From assembly GCA_023957155.1 (NCBI GenBank), contig JAMLHK010000005.1, positions 305,639-369,638 on the forward strand: 64,000 bases of DNA, given 5' to 3'. Each line of letters begins with the position of its first letter. Positions within the stretch are counted from its first letter, which is position 1. This stretch comes from Chitinophagaceae bacterium (GTDB taxonomy: Bacteria; Bacteroidota; Bacteroidia; Chitinophagales; Chitinophagaceae). Below the pieces are notes generated by a model, which searched no databases, was not told where the DNA came from, and was given only the letters and a program-made list of their open reading frames with translations. The position numbers and the translations under genes were made by a program. Positions 26,001-34,293 of this stretch are shown here, piece by piece.

Positions 26001-26213
26001 GCTTAAGGTCATAGTTATCCCGTCATATTTAAAAACGCGTACGGAATTCGTGCCGTTAGTGCAGAGTTTTCCGATACCTACAGGAAATGAACCTGTAGCC
26101 GGAAAAGCTGCAGATGGTTGAGCATAAACGGCCGGAAACGTCAAAGCAATGACAATTATAATTAAACCAGTTTGCCACCATAATTTTCGTAAAGGGTAGA
26201 AATGTATTTTCAT
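23064..26213 (-). CDS. Large secreted protein with type IX sorting domain
   Basis: A 1049-residue exported protein from the ATG at 26213 (M-K-I-H-F-Y-P-L-R), giving a signal peptide that ends at V-Y-A-Q; eight extra residues would precede it with the upstream ATG. The N-terminal 280 residues look like a beta-propeller or DUF11-type surface domain. The middle has a jelly-roll-like part and Ig-like repeats with S-V-N-N-T-A-G-C and Y-W-Q/Y-Q-W-Q patterns. The last 90 residues form a type A T9SS sorting domain (L-R-I-S-P-N-P-A-S ... G-M-Y-T-I-I-V-Q-I-G ... R-I-V-I-K-R). The tail directs export through the type IX system and cell-surface anchoring or release. The specific role is unknown, possibly adhesion. 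Confidence 0.85.
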   Translation of the reverse strand: MKIHFYPLRKLWWQTGLIIIVIALTFPAVYAQPSAAFPATGSFPVGIGKLCTNGTNSVRVFKYDGITMTLSEFETCIPDLQSPGFSIGGAGISFNPGDHMLYYYRYTSKNTYVWRWTPGSGCPPKTALFDTYTNQAILGFVFDPNGLCYQVEFTGSSSPYGLSLRTVDFSTGTFGPSKPISLPSGVSITQQSGDLTLSPDGRMLMVWDKKYLTVNYEDYATPTPLKATLVTTLSGDQIVGLNFAEGRLIAADNKNKYWDLNILTGAKTAITQTPCYQSNDLTEIISGIGGAKKLSSVIPTGVPGQYDISYDIFVKNYGGWDVTNVQVVEQLRGSATAPFTNTESPTVLSVSFLDNPVGFTLNPAFTGFGANTNLLAAGQTLPNAPTSKNHFTIRITIRVSNIVLGKIYNNNARIKGNGYANVSLEDISTNGDNPDLNNNAKPDDPGENQPTPFVVLTTAEMPPCEALDTILYKQTFGTDNNIVTPIPAATGSAGTAATDYTGSASQPLDVEQYAITNNANKGNTTRWISRTDHTGNTNGRMMVVNADVRSNKIYTDKINISCGNLKYSLFAFVSNIANSTYDDFCNAFGGTVKPKLTFTVKDAASNLIITALTTDEITSPNWTQYGMKFVMPATVNGNPVTQIIIEISNAAPGGCGNDLAIDDIQFGLCDPTPTISVNNTAGCTNGVTTFSANLSDPTVISGPLDYQWQRSNNGTSGWTNITGATSVDYTINPLQASDIGKYYRVMVAAAGNINNATCRYTSTAFQLTAKTSSAAPTGINASPAITTCPGNAVDLTVQGGSLGTNAVWRWYRNSCGDTLIGTGNTISVLPAQTTTYYVRAEGDCNITNCAQVTITVNSCVILPVEFLQFSAVQRSSSIDLDWRIITSEQISHFEVERSEDGNQFSKLGTVSGNNVPKNKDVKFSYQDTETNFNSNIIYYRIKVIRKDGVSKYSNILTVRISSTNNSKLRISPNPASSLVNINFYSALRANMDIQLLDMTGKIVLREQRMAESGQNNITLTQLNRLSEGMYTIIVQIGDRFERERIVIKR

Positions 26214-26237
26214 AATGCCAGTGTTTATGGCTTTCAA

Positions 26238-26529
26238 AAGGTTGGATTACTCTTTTAAAATGTCTTTTCTTCAACAAAACTACTACGTGTAATTCCTTAA
26301 ATAGACATAATTCGATACATCAGCAAAATTCTTCGATGAATTTCCTTCATTTAACATATGTCAACTATAAAGGGATACACTTATTTTCTCTATGCTATAA
26401 CGTAAGGTACCGGCTAAAAGTATATCCGGCGCTTCTCAAAATTTTATGCCCGCCTTCATTTCGGATCGTTACAATATCGGCTGGAAGCGATTTCTACAGG
26501 AGGATGATCATCGTTCTTTACTAAAATGC
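26238..26529. other. Intergenic region upstream of T9SS cargo gene
   Basis: About 300 bp between the start of the T9SS protein gene and the atpA terminator. It is AT-rich and must hold the promoter of the T9SS gene. I see no RNA gene, and small frames here have no supporting features. atpG, which often follows atpA, is absent. Confidence 0.5.
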
Positions 26530-26562
26530 AAACTGCCCCGGCAAAATTTACCGGGGCAGTTT
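26530..26562 (-). terminator. Terminator of the ATP synthase operon
   Basis: Perfect 12-bp stem AAACTGCCCCGG / CCGGGGCAGTTT with a 9-nt loop, 20 bp beyond the atpA stop. On the minus strand T-rich sequence follows. It closes the operon after atpA. Confidence 0.85.
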
Positions 26563-26582
26563 AACGAATGTGAGTATGTAAT

Positions 26583-28160
26583 TTATTTATATCTTGACAT
26601 CAGCGCATTGGCTATTTCTGTCATTTTCTTTAGTCCTTCTTCCGGCAGATTGCCTTTTTTGAATTCACTGAGTACATCAGGTAACTTGTTTTCCATTTCT
26701 ATCAGGAACAGGTCTTCAAATTCCCTTACCTTGTTTACCGGTACGTCTCTCAGCAATCCCTGGGTACCCAGGTAAATAATAGCTACCTGCTTTTCAACGG
26801 GGAAAGGAGTATACTGGGGCTGCTTTAGAATTTCCACATTACGGGCACCTTTATCCAATACTAACTTGGTTGCTGCATCTAAGTCACCTCCAAATTTAGA
26901 GAAGGCTTCCATTTCGCGATACAAGGCCTGGTCAAGCTTAAGTGTTCCGGCAACCTTTTTCATGGATTTGATCTGCGCATTACCCCCTACACGGCTTACT
27001 GAAATCCCCACGTTAATAGCCGGGCGGATACCCGCATTAAACAGGTTGGATTCCAGGAATATCTGTCCATCGGTAATGGAGATCACGTTGGTGGGGATAT
27101 ATGCCGATACATCGCCGGCCTGTGTTTCAATGATGGGGAGAGCGGTTAATGACCCGCCACCTTTTATAAGATGTTTGATGCTGTCGGGTACATCATTCAT
27201 GTTTTTGGCTACCGCGTCATCGCTGATCACTTTTGCCGCACGTTCCAGCAGGCGACTGTGCAGATAAAATACATCACCGGGGTAGGCTTCACGTCCGGGA
27301 GGACGACGCAATAATAAGGATACTTCACGGTAGGCTACGGCCTGTTTACTTAAATCATCATATACGATCAGCGCCGGGCGACCGGTATCACGGAAATATT
27401 CTCCGATAGCCGCTCCTGCGTAGGGTGCGAAAAATTGCTGTGGAGCGGGATCAGATGCCGATGCGGCAACGATAACCGTATAATCCAAAGCTCCGTTGTC
27501 TTCTAGCGTTTTCATCACGTTGGCGATGGTAGATGCTTTTTGACCGCACGCTACATATATACAGTATACCGGCTTTCCTGCCTGGTAAAACTCTCTTTGA
27601 TTGATAATGGTATCAACAGCAATAGCGGTTTTACCCGTTTGCCGGTCACCGATGATCAATTCACGCTGGCCACGGCCAACGGGAATCATGGCATCAATGG
27701 CTTTAATACCCGTTTGCAGGGGTTCTTTTACCGGCTCACGATAAATTACGCCGGGCGCTTTACGCTCCAAAGGCATTTCATACAACTCACCCGTTATCGG
27801 GCCCTTTCCGTCAATAGGCTCTCCCAGCACGTTGATTACACGTCCAACCAGTCCCTCACCTACTTTTAATGAAGCGATGCTTCCTGTTCTTTTTACTTTA
27901 TGTCCTTCCTTAATTTCGGATGAATCACCCATCAATACTACGCCCACATTATCTTCCTCCAGGTTTAAAGCCACGGCTTTTACACCATTGTCAAATTCTA
28001 CCAGCTCGCCGGCACGTACATTGTTTAAGCCATAAATTCGGGCAATACCATCGCCCACCTGTAATACGGTACCTACTTCTTCCAGGTCGGCACCTGCATT
28101 AAAATTGCTTAGCTGCTGCCGCAGTATAGCACTTATTTCATCGGGCTTAATTTCCGCCAT
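26583..28160 (-). CDS. atpA: ATP synthase F1 subunit alpha
   Basis: A 525-residue alpha subunit, full length. It has the Walker A loop [10 protein letters not shown] near residues 172-181, the arginine-finger region [12 protein letters not shown], and the N-terminal strand [17 protein letters not shown]. The alpha subunits form the F1 hexamer with beta and hold non-catalytic nucleotides. It is the last gene of atpB-E-F-H-A, 69 bp after atpH, and is followed directly by a strong terminator. atpG, atpD and atpC must be elsewhere. Confidence 0.97.
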   Translation of the reverse strand: MAEIKPDEISAILRQQLSNFNAGADLEEVGTVLQVGDGIARIYGLNNVRAGELVEFDNGVKAVALNLEEDNVGVVLMGDSSEIKEGHKVKRTGSIASLKVGEGLVGRVINVLGEPIDGKGPITGELYEMPLERKAPGVIYREPVKEPLQTGIKAIDAMIPVGRGQRELIIGDRQTGKTAIAVDTIINQREFYQAGKPVYCIYVACGQKASTIANVMKTLEDNGALDYTVIVAASASDPAPQQFFAPYAGAAIGEYFRDTGRPALIVYDDLSKQAVAYREVSLLLRRPPGREAYPGDVFYLHSRLLERAAKVISDDAVAKNMNDVPDSIKHLIKGGGSLTALPIIETQAGDVSAYIPTNVISITDGQIFLESNLFNAGIRPAINVGISVSRVGGNAQIKSMKKVAGTLKLDQALYREMEAFSKFGGDLDAATKLVLDKGARNVEILKQPQYTPFPVEKQVAIIYLGTQGLLRDVPVNKVREFEDLFLIEMENKLPDVLSEFKKGNLPEEGLKKMTEIANALMSRYK

Positions 28161-28229
28161 ATACTTTAGTTTATATTTTATTAATCAATTTATATATAAT
28201 TAAGAACTTTTTCTTTCCGGGGGAAAGGA

Positions 28230-28793
28230 TTACCTGATATTTTTCACGTATATATTACTCCTGAACTGTTTCTGGATGTCTTTCAGATCTCTTAATATGC
28301 TGGCGTCTATCAGTTTATTATCAAATTCCAGCACAAAGCCCCCGATCAATTCTTCTTTTACTATAGTTTCAAGCTCTATATGGGGTAATGCCGCGTCTGT
28401 CTTTATTTTTTGCTCAATAGCTTTTTTCAATGCATCACTTACGGGTTCTGCTGTTGACAGTTTTACGGTATGGATGCCCTTTATGGTATTATATTGATCA
28501 ATAAATGCATCTGCAATCTCGGGAAGAACGCTTTCTCTTCCTTTTTGTATCAACAGTTTATTGAATGCCGAGGTGAGCGCCCCTACTTTATTTCCGGTAA
28601 TACTATCTATGATGTTATTCTTTTTATCCGCACTGACTATCGGACTGCGCATAAGCAGAACAAACTCGCGGCTTTGCCGGCATACGGACTGTAAAAAAAG
28701 CATATCGGCGTATACCTGTTCCAGTTGATTGCGCTCCTGTGCTAAATCAATCAGGCTTTTGGCATATCTTCCGGCTAAACGTGGCTGGAGCAT
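28230..28793 (-). CDS. atpH: ATP synthase F1 subunit delta
   Basis: A 187-residue delta (OSCP) subunit, which joins F1 to the peripheral stalk. The start L-A-G-R-Y-A-K-S-L-I-D-L-A and the C-terminal segment K-E-E-L-I-G-G-F-V-L-E-F-D-N-K-L-I-D-A-S are characteristic of AtpH. It lies between atpF (88 bp upstream) and atpA. The spacer before it carries a short run of near-identical AT-rich words (GAAATTTGAG, GATTTAAG, GAAATTTGAG), a filler often seen in Bacteroidota spacers. Confidence 0.93.
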   Translation of the reverse strand: MLQPRLAGRYAKSLIDLAQERNQLEQVYADMLFLQSVCRQSREFVLLMRSPIVSADKKNNIIDSITGNKVGALTSAFNKLLIQKGRESVLPEIADAFIDQYNTIKGIHTVKLSTAEPVSDALKKAIEQKIKTDAALPHIELETIVKEELIGGFVLEFDNKLIDASILRDLKDIQKQFRSNIYVKNIR

Positions 28794-28797
28794 TGGG

Positions 28798-28838
28798 GAA
28801 TTTGAAATTTGAGATTTAAGATTTGAAATTTGAGAAGG
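28798..28838. repeat. AT-rich simple repeat in atpF-atpH spacer
   Basis: Imperfect tandem words TTTGAAATTTGAG, ATTTAAG, ATTTGAAATTTGAG. Low-complexity intergenic repeat with no visible coding or RNA function. Confidence 0.55.
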
Positions 28839-28881
28839 GGAATGAATCGTTAGGTCAGTTTTTCATTCCTCAAATCAAAGT

Positions 28882-29391
28882 TTAGTTCAGCTTTATTTCG
28901 TTGGTTAATTGTTTAATATAACTTTCCTGCTCTGCTTTGTTTGCCAGCTCACGGCGTAATATCTTTTCCGACACTTCTACCACCATATTGCCTACCTGGT
29001 TCTTCAGGTCAATTACAGCAGCCATTTTCTGGTTTTCGATTGCCTGCTGTGTGTCAGCCATAACTTTGGCTGCAGCTTCTTTTGCCTGCTCCCTGGCTTC
29101 ATTGATCATCCTGTCTTTTATTTCTTTAGCTTCCTTTAGTATCTGCGCCCTCTCTTCACGTGCCTGCACCAGCAATATTTCATTATCGCTTTTAAGCTGC
29201 GCCATTTCTGCTCTTACTTTTTCGGCAGTGGCTAAAGAATCATTGATCCCTTTTTCTCTTTCGCTGATTGCTTTCATGATAGGCTTCCATCCGAATTTTC
29301 CTAATATAAACAACAGGATCAGGAATGCCAGTGTTGACCATATCATTAATCCCGGATCGGGAAGCACCAGCGGATTGATTTCTAATAACAT
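28882..29391 (-). CDS. atpF: ATP synthase F0 subunit b
   Basis: A 169-residue b subunit from the ATG at 29391 (M-L-L-E-I-N-P-L-V-L-P-D-P-G-L). The frame is open another 28 codons upstream, but that stretch is low complexity and runs into atpE, so the later start is preferred. A single membrane helix (M-I-W-S-T-L-A-F-L-I-L-L-F-I-L) is followed by a long charged coiled coil that forms the peripheral stalk. Four codons from the end of the upstream open part lies the atpE stop; the genes are clearly one operon. Confidence 0.93.
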   Translation of the reverse strand: MLLEINPLVLPDPGLMIWSTLAFLILLFILGKFGWKPIMKAISEREKGINDSLATAEKVRAEMAQLKSDNEILLVQAREERAQILKEAKEIKDRMINEAREQAKEAAAKVMADTQQAIENQKMAAVIDLKNQVGNMVVEVSEKILRRELANKAEQESYIKQLTNEIKLN

Positions 29392-29478
29392 ATTAAAAGG
29401 CTTTATGCTTGATAATTTTTTTGTAAAAAGTACAGATCCTTTCGCCCTGTGCTTGGGATCTGTACAAAGAAACATTGT

Positions 29479-29694
<216 letters not shown>

Positions 29695-29721
29695 TTAATA
29701 TTTAAAAGTGAATAAAAACGA

Positions 29722-30839
29722 TTATAATACCAGGTCCTCCTCATGATGCTCTTCAATTGCCATTCCAATATATAAGGCCGATAATGTAGCAAAAATAAAA
29801 GCCTGGATAAAACCTACCAGCAACTCAATGACACTTATAAAAACGGTGAACGGAACCGCCATAGCGGATGCTGCCACTGCTTTAAAAATGAAGATGAGCG
29901 AAATGAGGCTTAAAACTAATATATGACCGGCTGTAATATTGGCAAATAAACGAATGGTTAAGGACATGGGTTTTATGAAAACCCCCAATAATTCAATAGG
30001 CATTAAAAATATTTTCATGGCTACCGGCAACCCGGGCATCCAGAAAATATGCTTCCAGTAATCTTTCTTTCCATTTACATTCGTAATCACAAAAGTGAAT
30101 AACGCCAGCGTAAAAGTGAAAGCAATATTACCACTCAAATTGGCCCCTCCGGGAAAAAAGGGAACAATACCCAATATATTATTAATCCAGATAAAAAAGA
30201 AAATATTGAGGATGAAAGGCATAAACCGGTCGGTTTGGGAGCATGATGCCCTAAATAAGGCCGGGCAACCTCATCTCTTATAAAGATAATAATAGGCTCA
30301 ATAAATGACTGGAAACCTTTAGGTGCTGAGGTAACCCCCGTTTTTTTATATGCCCTGGCTACTCCGAGGAAAAGGATAAGGAGTACCGCAACGCTAATGA
30401 ACAGAGATACCACGTTCTTGGTAATGGAAATATCAAAAACCTTTTTTGAAGCTTCCTTATCTACGCTGCCGTCAGCGTTTACGATTTTTATCTTTCCTTC
30501 AACCAGTTTGTAGGGATAGTTACCATTATATATTACCGGCTGATGATGCTCATCGGACAACCGGGAGGAAGAGAACGCTTCAAACCCTTTGTCGGTCTTT
30601 AAAATAACAGGAAGAGGGATCTCGGTGTGTCCCCACAAATGCCAGCTGTGATGATCGCGTATATGCTCTAAAATAGTACCTGCAACATCAAAATTGCCTT
30701 CTCCTTTCGGGTCTGCATGATGTTGCTGACCGGATGCTTCATTTTGAGTACCGTTTTGAGCAAAAATCGTATTAGTATAAAAAAGTATACATACACTAAA
30801 AGCCGCTACCAATAAGGATTTTAGCCATTTTGATGACAT
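29722..30839 (-). pseudogene. atpB: ATP synthase F0 subunit a, single frameshift
   Basis: A composite of two frames gives a 372-residue a subunit. The first frame (from the ATG at 30839) has a signal-like N-terminus, a His-rich region, the first membrane helix and runs to H-H-A-P-K at 30234. The sequence then continues in another frame as D-R-F-M-P-F-I-L-N-I-F-F-F-I-W-I to the stop at 29722. Only two bases lie between the last codon of the first frame and the first of the second, so one base of a single codon is missing. The essential Arg is present (T-I-R-L-F-A-N-I-T-A-G-H). Either a sequencing or assembly deletion, a true mutation, or a split protein using the ATG at 30222. The rest of the operon is intact. 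Confidence 0.85.
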
Positions 30840-30858
30840 GGTTACCTGAAATTTGCCG

Positions 30859-30866
30859 CAAAGATA
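30859..30866 (-). promoter_or_regulatory. ATP synthase operon promoter -7 element
   Basis: Minus strand TATCTTTG, a perfect TAnnTTTG, ending 19 nt before the atpB ATG. Confidence 0.6.
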
Positions 30867-31172
30867 GGAGTTGAAAGGCAGAAAATAGAGAATGGTAAAT
30901 GAGAAATATTAAATTTATTTGCCGGTTTCTTTAAAAGTGGCTGACACGCTGTAATCACCGGGTTTGAATACGCCTGCCAATGCCTGCTAAGGCGGATGTT
31001 GCCTGTAGCCTTCGGGTTCAAAAGTTTTCGGGTTACACTAAACCAAGTCATTTGCCTTTCCCAATCGGGCAGGAAGCAGGTGGATAGTCAGGGTAAGCCC
31101 GGGTTGCAAAATACATCAGAGGTAGCTACAGTACGATTTTGTTTTTTATCTTTAAGCAAAAGATAAGGATAT
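30867..31172. other. Divergent intergenic region, atpB / NlpE-like gene
   Basis: About 300 bp. It contains the upstream part of the atp promoter, a GC-rich central part with small hairpins (for example CGCCT ... AGGCG near 30982-31006), and a TATCTTTA sequence near 31147 that could be the -7 element of the NlpE-like gene. A 69-codon minus frame at 30842-31051 has no recognisable features. Confidence 0.45.
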
Positions 31173-31667
31173 ATGAAACGAATTTTGTTGCCAGCCTGTG
31201 TAATACTTTTGTTTGTTGCCTGTAATAGCAGCACGGAAGCCAGTTCTGACCCTGAGATAGGTATAGATCCCGTTTCTGAGGTGAAAACCGGTATGACCGG
31301 AGAGCCGGATGCCGGAAGTTCCCTTTTAAGTGTGTTTGAGGGGGTATTGCCCTGTGCCGATTGTGAGGGCATCAGAATGGAATTGACGTTATACCAGGAT
31401 ATTGCCAATGCCGATAACAATAATTATATATTAAAAGAAACTTACCTGGGTGTAAATACGGCTGATACTGTATTTACCAGTAAAGGCAGTTGGGGGATAA
31501 TTAAAGGAATTAAGACCGACAAGGAAGCCTCCGTATTTGTTTTAAATTATGACAGTCCTGATGAGTCCAGGTATTTTTTAAAAGAGAATGATTCTACTAT
31601 CGTAATGCTTGATCAGGATCAAAATAAAATTAATTCTGCACTCAATTATTCGCTGCATAAGAGGTAA
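31173..31667 (+). CDS. NlpE-like copper resistance lipoprotein
   Basis: A 164-residue lipoprotein. The signal peptide ends in a lipobox L-F-V-A-C (Cys at about residue 17), followed by a Ser/Asp-rich linker. The folded part starts with G-V-L-P-C-A-D-C-E-G-I-R-M-E-L-T-L, the C-x2-C motif of the NlpE N-terminal domain, and continues with Y-L-G-V-N-T-A-D-T-V-F. NlpE in enterobacteria senses surface contact and copper through the Cpx system; in Bacteroidota the role is not established and Cpx is absent here. It is divergent from the ATP synthase operon. Confidence 0.82.
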   Translation: MKRILLPACVILLFVACNSSTEASSDPEIGIDPVSEVKTGMTGEPDAGSSLLSVFEGVLPCADCEGIRMELTLYQDIANADNNNYILKETYLGVNTADTVFTSKGSWGIIKGIKTDKEASVFVLNYDSPDESRYFLKENDSTIVMLDQDQNKINSALNYSLHKR

Positions 31668-31775
31668 CGGCATACCATTTCTCCGCGAAATGGAAATATT
31701 AGCATAAAGCACCCGGTAGCAGGCCGTTATACAATTTTATTGGAGAGGGGAACGTTTTTTCATAAATCTAATATT

Positions 31776-32309
31776 ATGAAAAAAATAATACTCCTCGTAG
31801 TTGCTGTTTCTGCTCTTTATATGAGTGAAGCCTATGCTCAAAAAGGGAATAAACCCTTTAGTTTCGGTTTTGGATTTGAAGGAGGTCCTCTGATTAGTGA
31901 TGCTAATGTTAAAGAGGTGTTTAGCGCCGAATTTGGACTGAGTATCCGGTTTTCCGTTAAAGCCGGTCCCGGGTATGCCACGTTTTCTCCGGGGGCATTA
32001 CTGGTAATGCCCAAAAAACTATCAGAAGACGATATTAAGGTGGGTATGCATGTTCCATTGCGGGTTGGCTATAAATACATTTTTGCCGAAAAGTTTTTTG
32101 TCATGGGAGAAGCGGGATATGCTGCTTATACCATTTATTCGGCCGACAATGATGATAAAATCGTTAAGAATACATCCGGCGGCTTTACATACGCACCTTC
32201 TATAGGTGTTAACCTGGGTAAGTTTGAAGCAGGCATCCGCTATGAAGCTACTCGCCTCGAAGACTCAAATATTGGTTTGCTCGGACTTAGATTAGGATTT
32301 AACTTTTAG
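31776..32309 (+). CDS. Outer membrane beta-barrel protein
   Basis: A 177-residue protein from the ATG at 31776 (M-K-K-I-I-L-L-V-V-A-V); an earlier ATG at 31740 would spoil the signal peptide. The signal ends A-Y-A-Q. The rest is alternating polar and hydrophobic strands with aromatic girdles, of the eight-stranded porin-like type (for example P-L-R-V-G-Y-K-Y-I-F-A-E-K-F-F-V-M-G-E-A-G-Y), ending in the strand L-L-G-L-R-L-G-F-N-F with a terminal Phe that fits BAM recognition. Substrate or role cannot be told. It is followed by a strong terminator. Confidence 0.82.
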   Translation: MKKIILLVVAVSALYMSEAYAQKGNKPFSFGFGFEGGPLISDANVKEVFSAEFGLSIRFSVKAGPGYATFSPGALLVMPKKLSEDDIKVGMHVPLRVGYKYIFAEKFFVMGEAGYAAYTIYSADNDDKIVKNTSGGFTYAPSIGVNLGKFEAGIRYEATRLEDSNIGLLGLRLGFNF

Positions 32310-32336
32310 CCGGAATAAAAAACATATTGTTTAATC

Positions 32337-32375
32337 AGAAAGCTGTTGCCGGTTGGCAGCAGCTTTCTATTTTTT
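32337..32375 (+). terminator. Terminator after beta-barrel gene
   Basis: Stem AGAAAGCTG / CAGCTTTCT with an inner GCC/GGC pair set and a T6 run. Confidence 0.85.
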
Positions 32376-32976
32376 GCTATGGGATGCCGGTAAAATGATT
32401 TTACAACTGCTCATTCTGATGAAGTAAAAACAAAACTTTTTAAACGAACCGGGTGGATAAAATACAATAAAAAACCGGGCGGGTAACGTCCGGTTTAATA
32501 ATTCTTTGATCAGAGGTGTGCTTGTGTTCCGTTGGATTAATCTGTAGTAATCTGCCCTTCTTCTGGTGCGTTTCACGGGTTAAGGATTCTTGTTTTCATA
32601 GTAATTGAATGGTTAAGAAAGGTTGGCTTTCTGTATGGTTAGCATTTTCAGGTTGGGTTCAGAGGATAAAGGCCGGTTATCTATAGATATTGAATTTGGA
32701 TTGGATAAGGGTATTTTTCAGGGTTGGGGTCTTTTTCGGGATTGGGATTTAAGCGTTGTGTCATTGACAATACAAAGTTGGTCATTAATTCTGCAGTATC
32801 ATAATCAATTCGGTGTACGGATATTTTTCTTCGATTTACAGACCTTTTTTCCCGATTAATATATAGCAAAATCTTCTTTTCTTGCTAAGGGTTATCTTAT
32901 GTTAACAATAAGATATAGCAGCCGGCAGATGAATGGTGCCGGAGAGGGCGATGTCTTGGGTTTCTGTATTTTCAAT
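32376..32976. other. Gene-poor region upstream of nadC
   Basis: About 600 bp without a supported gene. The frames present (for example 32367-32576 on the minus strand, 32623-32859 on the plus strand) are low complexity and show no domain. Near the end is a symmetrical site TATCTTAT-GTTAACA-ATAAGATA at 32893-32915, and after it the nadC promoter. Confidence 0.5.
32893..32915. promoter_or_regulatory. Palindrome upstream of nadC
   Basis: Perfect 8-bp arms TATCTTAT / ATAAGATA around GTTAACA, about 75 bp before the nadC start and 60 bp upstream of its -7 element. Possible operator or short hairpin. Confidence 0.4.
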
Positions 32977-32984
32977 TAGATTTG
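32977..32984 (+). promoter_or_regulatory. nadC -7 element abutting the start codon
   Basis: TAGATTTG matches TAnnTTTG and ends 4 nt before the nadC ATG. A TTG sits about 18-19 nt upstream in the -33 position. This predicts a leaderless or near-leaderless mRNA. Confidence 0.5.
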
Positions 32985-32988
32985 CCCT

Positions 32989-33843
32989 ATGACAGCAGAC
33001 GAACAGGAACTCTTGTTATTTATCCAAAATGCTTTACAGGAAGATATAGGTGATGGCGACCATTCTACATTAAGTTGTATTTCGCCGGATGCCAAAGGGA
33101 AAGCCATATTAAAAATAAAAGAAGAAGGTGTTTTAGCCGGAATGGCGGTTGCGGAAAGAATATTCAGGTATATGCAGCCTGATATCCTGTTCTCTGCTTT
33201 CAAAAAAGACGGGGATGAAATGTATATGGGAGAAACGGCTTTTGAAGTGGAAGCCCGGGTGCATACCATTTTACAATGTGAAAGACTGGTGCTGAACTGT
33301 ATGCAGCGTATGAGCGGCATTGCCACCCTTACCCGGAAATACACTACATTGCTTAGCGGATATCATACCCGCTTGTTAGATACCCGTAAAACCACACCTA
33401 ATTTCCGGTTGCTCGAAAAAGAAGCTGTTCGCATTGGCGGGGGAGGTAATCATCGCATGGGGTTATACGATATGATTATGTTGAAAGATAATCATATTGA
33501 TTACTGTGGCGGCATCGAAAAGGCGCTGGAGAAAGCCTATATCTATGTACAGGAAAAGAAACCGGGGTTGAAAATTGAAATAGAGACCCGGAATCTGGAT
33601 GATGTCAGGCGCGTGGTGGATTTTGGCAGGGCAGACCGGATTATGCTTGATAATTTCACTCCTGAACAAATAAAGGAAGCATTGAAACTTATTGGTGGAA
33701 AGTTTGAGACCGAGGCAAGCGGGGGAATTAACTTAGAAAACCTGCTGGATTATGCCCGTACCGGGGTGGATTTTGTAAGTGTAGGTGCTGTTATCCATCA
33801 TGCGGTTAGTGCTGATCTGAGTTTAAAAGCGGTATTGATCTGA
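32989..33843 (+). CDS. nadC: Nicotinate-nucleotide pyrophosphorylase (carboxylating)
   Basis: A 284-residue quinolinate phosphoribosyltransferase, making nicotinate mononucleotide from quinolinate and PRPP in NAD synthesis. Signature parts are the N-terminal E-D-I-G-D-G-D-H-S-T-L, the E-R-L-V-L-N-C-M-Q-R-M-S-G-I-A-T segment, the active-site L-D-T-R-K-T-T-P-N-F-R, G-G-G-G-N-H-R-M-G-L-Y-D-M, and the C-terminal E-A-S-G-G-I-N-L. The SUI1 gene follows after 13 bp in the same direction. nadA and nadB are not in view. Confidence 0.96.
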   Translation: MTADEQELLLFIQNALQEDIGDGDHSTLSCISPDAKGKAILKIKEEGVLAGMAVAERIFRYMQPDILFSAFKKDGDEMYMGETAFEVEARVHTILQCERLVLNCMQRMSGIATLTRKYTTLLSGYHTRLLDTRKTTPNFRLLEKEAVRIGGGGNHRMGLYDMIMLKDNHIDYCGGIEKALEKAYIYVQEKKPGLKIEIETRNLDDVRRVVDFGRADRIMLDNFTPEQIKEALKLIGGKFETEASGGINLENLLDYARTGVDFVSVGAVIHHAVSADLSLKAVLI

Positions 33844-33856
33844 AATAAACGTAGTT

Positions 33857-34198
33857 ATGTCAAAAAAAAATAAGCCCGATTCCCGGGGGTACATATACAG
33901 CACAGATCCGTCTTTTTCTTTCGAAGAAAAAAATGAAGATATCCTTACTTTACCTCCTGCGCAGCAGTCCTTACGGATTGTTTTAGATACCAAACATCGT
34001 GCGGGGAAAACGGTTACCATTATATATGGGTTTAAAGGGAGCGGTGATGACCTTGAAGCATTGGGTAAAAAACTAAAGAACTATTGTGGTACCGGTGGAT
34101 CCGTAAAAGACGGAGAAATTATTATTCAGGGAGATCACCGGGATAAAGTACTACAGTGGCTGCAAAAGAACGGGTATAAACGTGCCGCTAAGGTGTAG
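33857..34198 (+). CDS. SUI1/eIF1-family translation factor (YciH-like)
   Basis: A 113-residue protein with a flexible N-terminus and one SUI1 domain (about residues 38-112). The domain has A-G-K-T-V-T-I-I-Y-G-F-K-G, L-G-K-K-L-K-N-Y-C-G-T-G-G-S-V-K-D-G-E-I-I-I-Q-G-D-H-R, the loop and fold of eIF1 and YciH. Bacterial members influence start-codon choice or ribosome state, but the exact role is uncertain. It is 13 bp downstream of nadC and probably co-transcribed with it. Confidence 0.9.
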   Translation: MSKKNKPDSRGYIYSTDPSFSFEEKNEDILTLPPAQQSLRIVLDTKHRAGKTVTIIYGFKGSGDDLEALGKKLKNYCGTGGSVKDGEIIIQGDHRDKVLQWLQKNGYKRAAKV

Positions 34199-34278
34199 TG
34201 ATATATTGAGCCGGTATTCACCTGCTGCTGCATATCGGCTAATCTGTTTTGCCTGCTTTATAAATTCTCCTTATCTCT

Positions 34279-34286
34279 TATCTTTG
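34279..34286 (+). promoter_or_regulatory. glyS -7 element
   Basis: TATCTTTG, a perfect -7 consensus match, 7 nt before the glyS ATG. The transcript would start at or a few bases before the start codon. Confidence 0.55.
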
Positions 34287-34293
34287 CGCCCTT

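Noticed and set aside
28798-28838. Short tandem words in the atpF-atpH spacer as a regulatory array
   Set aside because: The words are simple AT-rich filler common in such spacers, with imperfect period and no symmetry.
30842-31051. 69-codon minus-strand frame upstream of atpB
   Set aside because: It covers the atp promoter and shows no recognisable protein pattern.
32623-32859. 78-codon plus-strand frame in the gap before nadC
   Set aside because: Low-complexity sequence with no domain; the minus strand is equally open. Not called.
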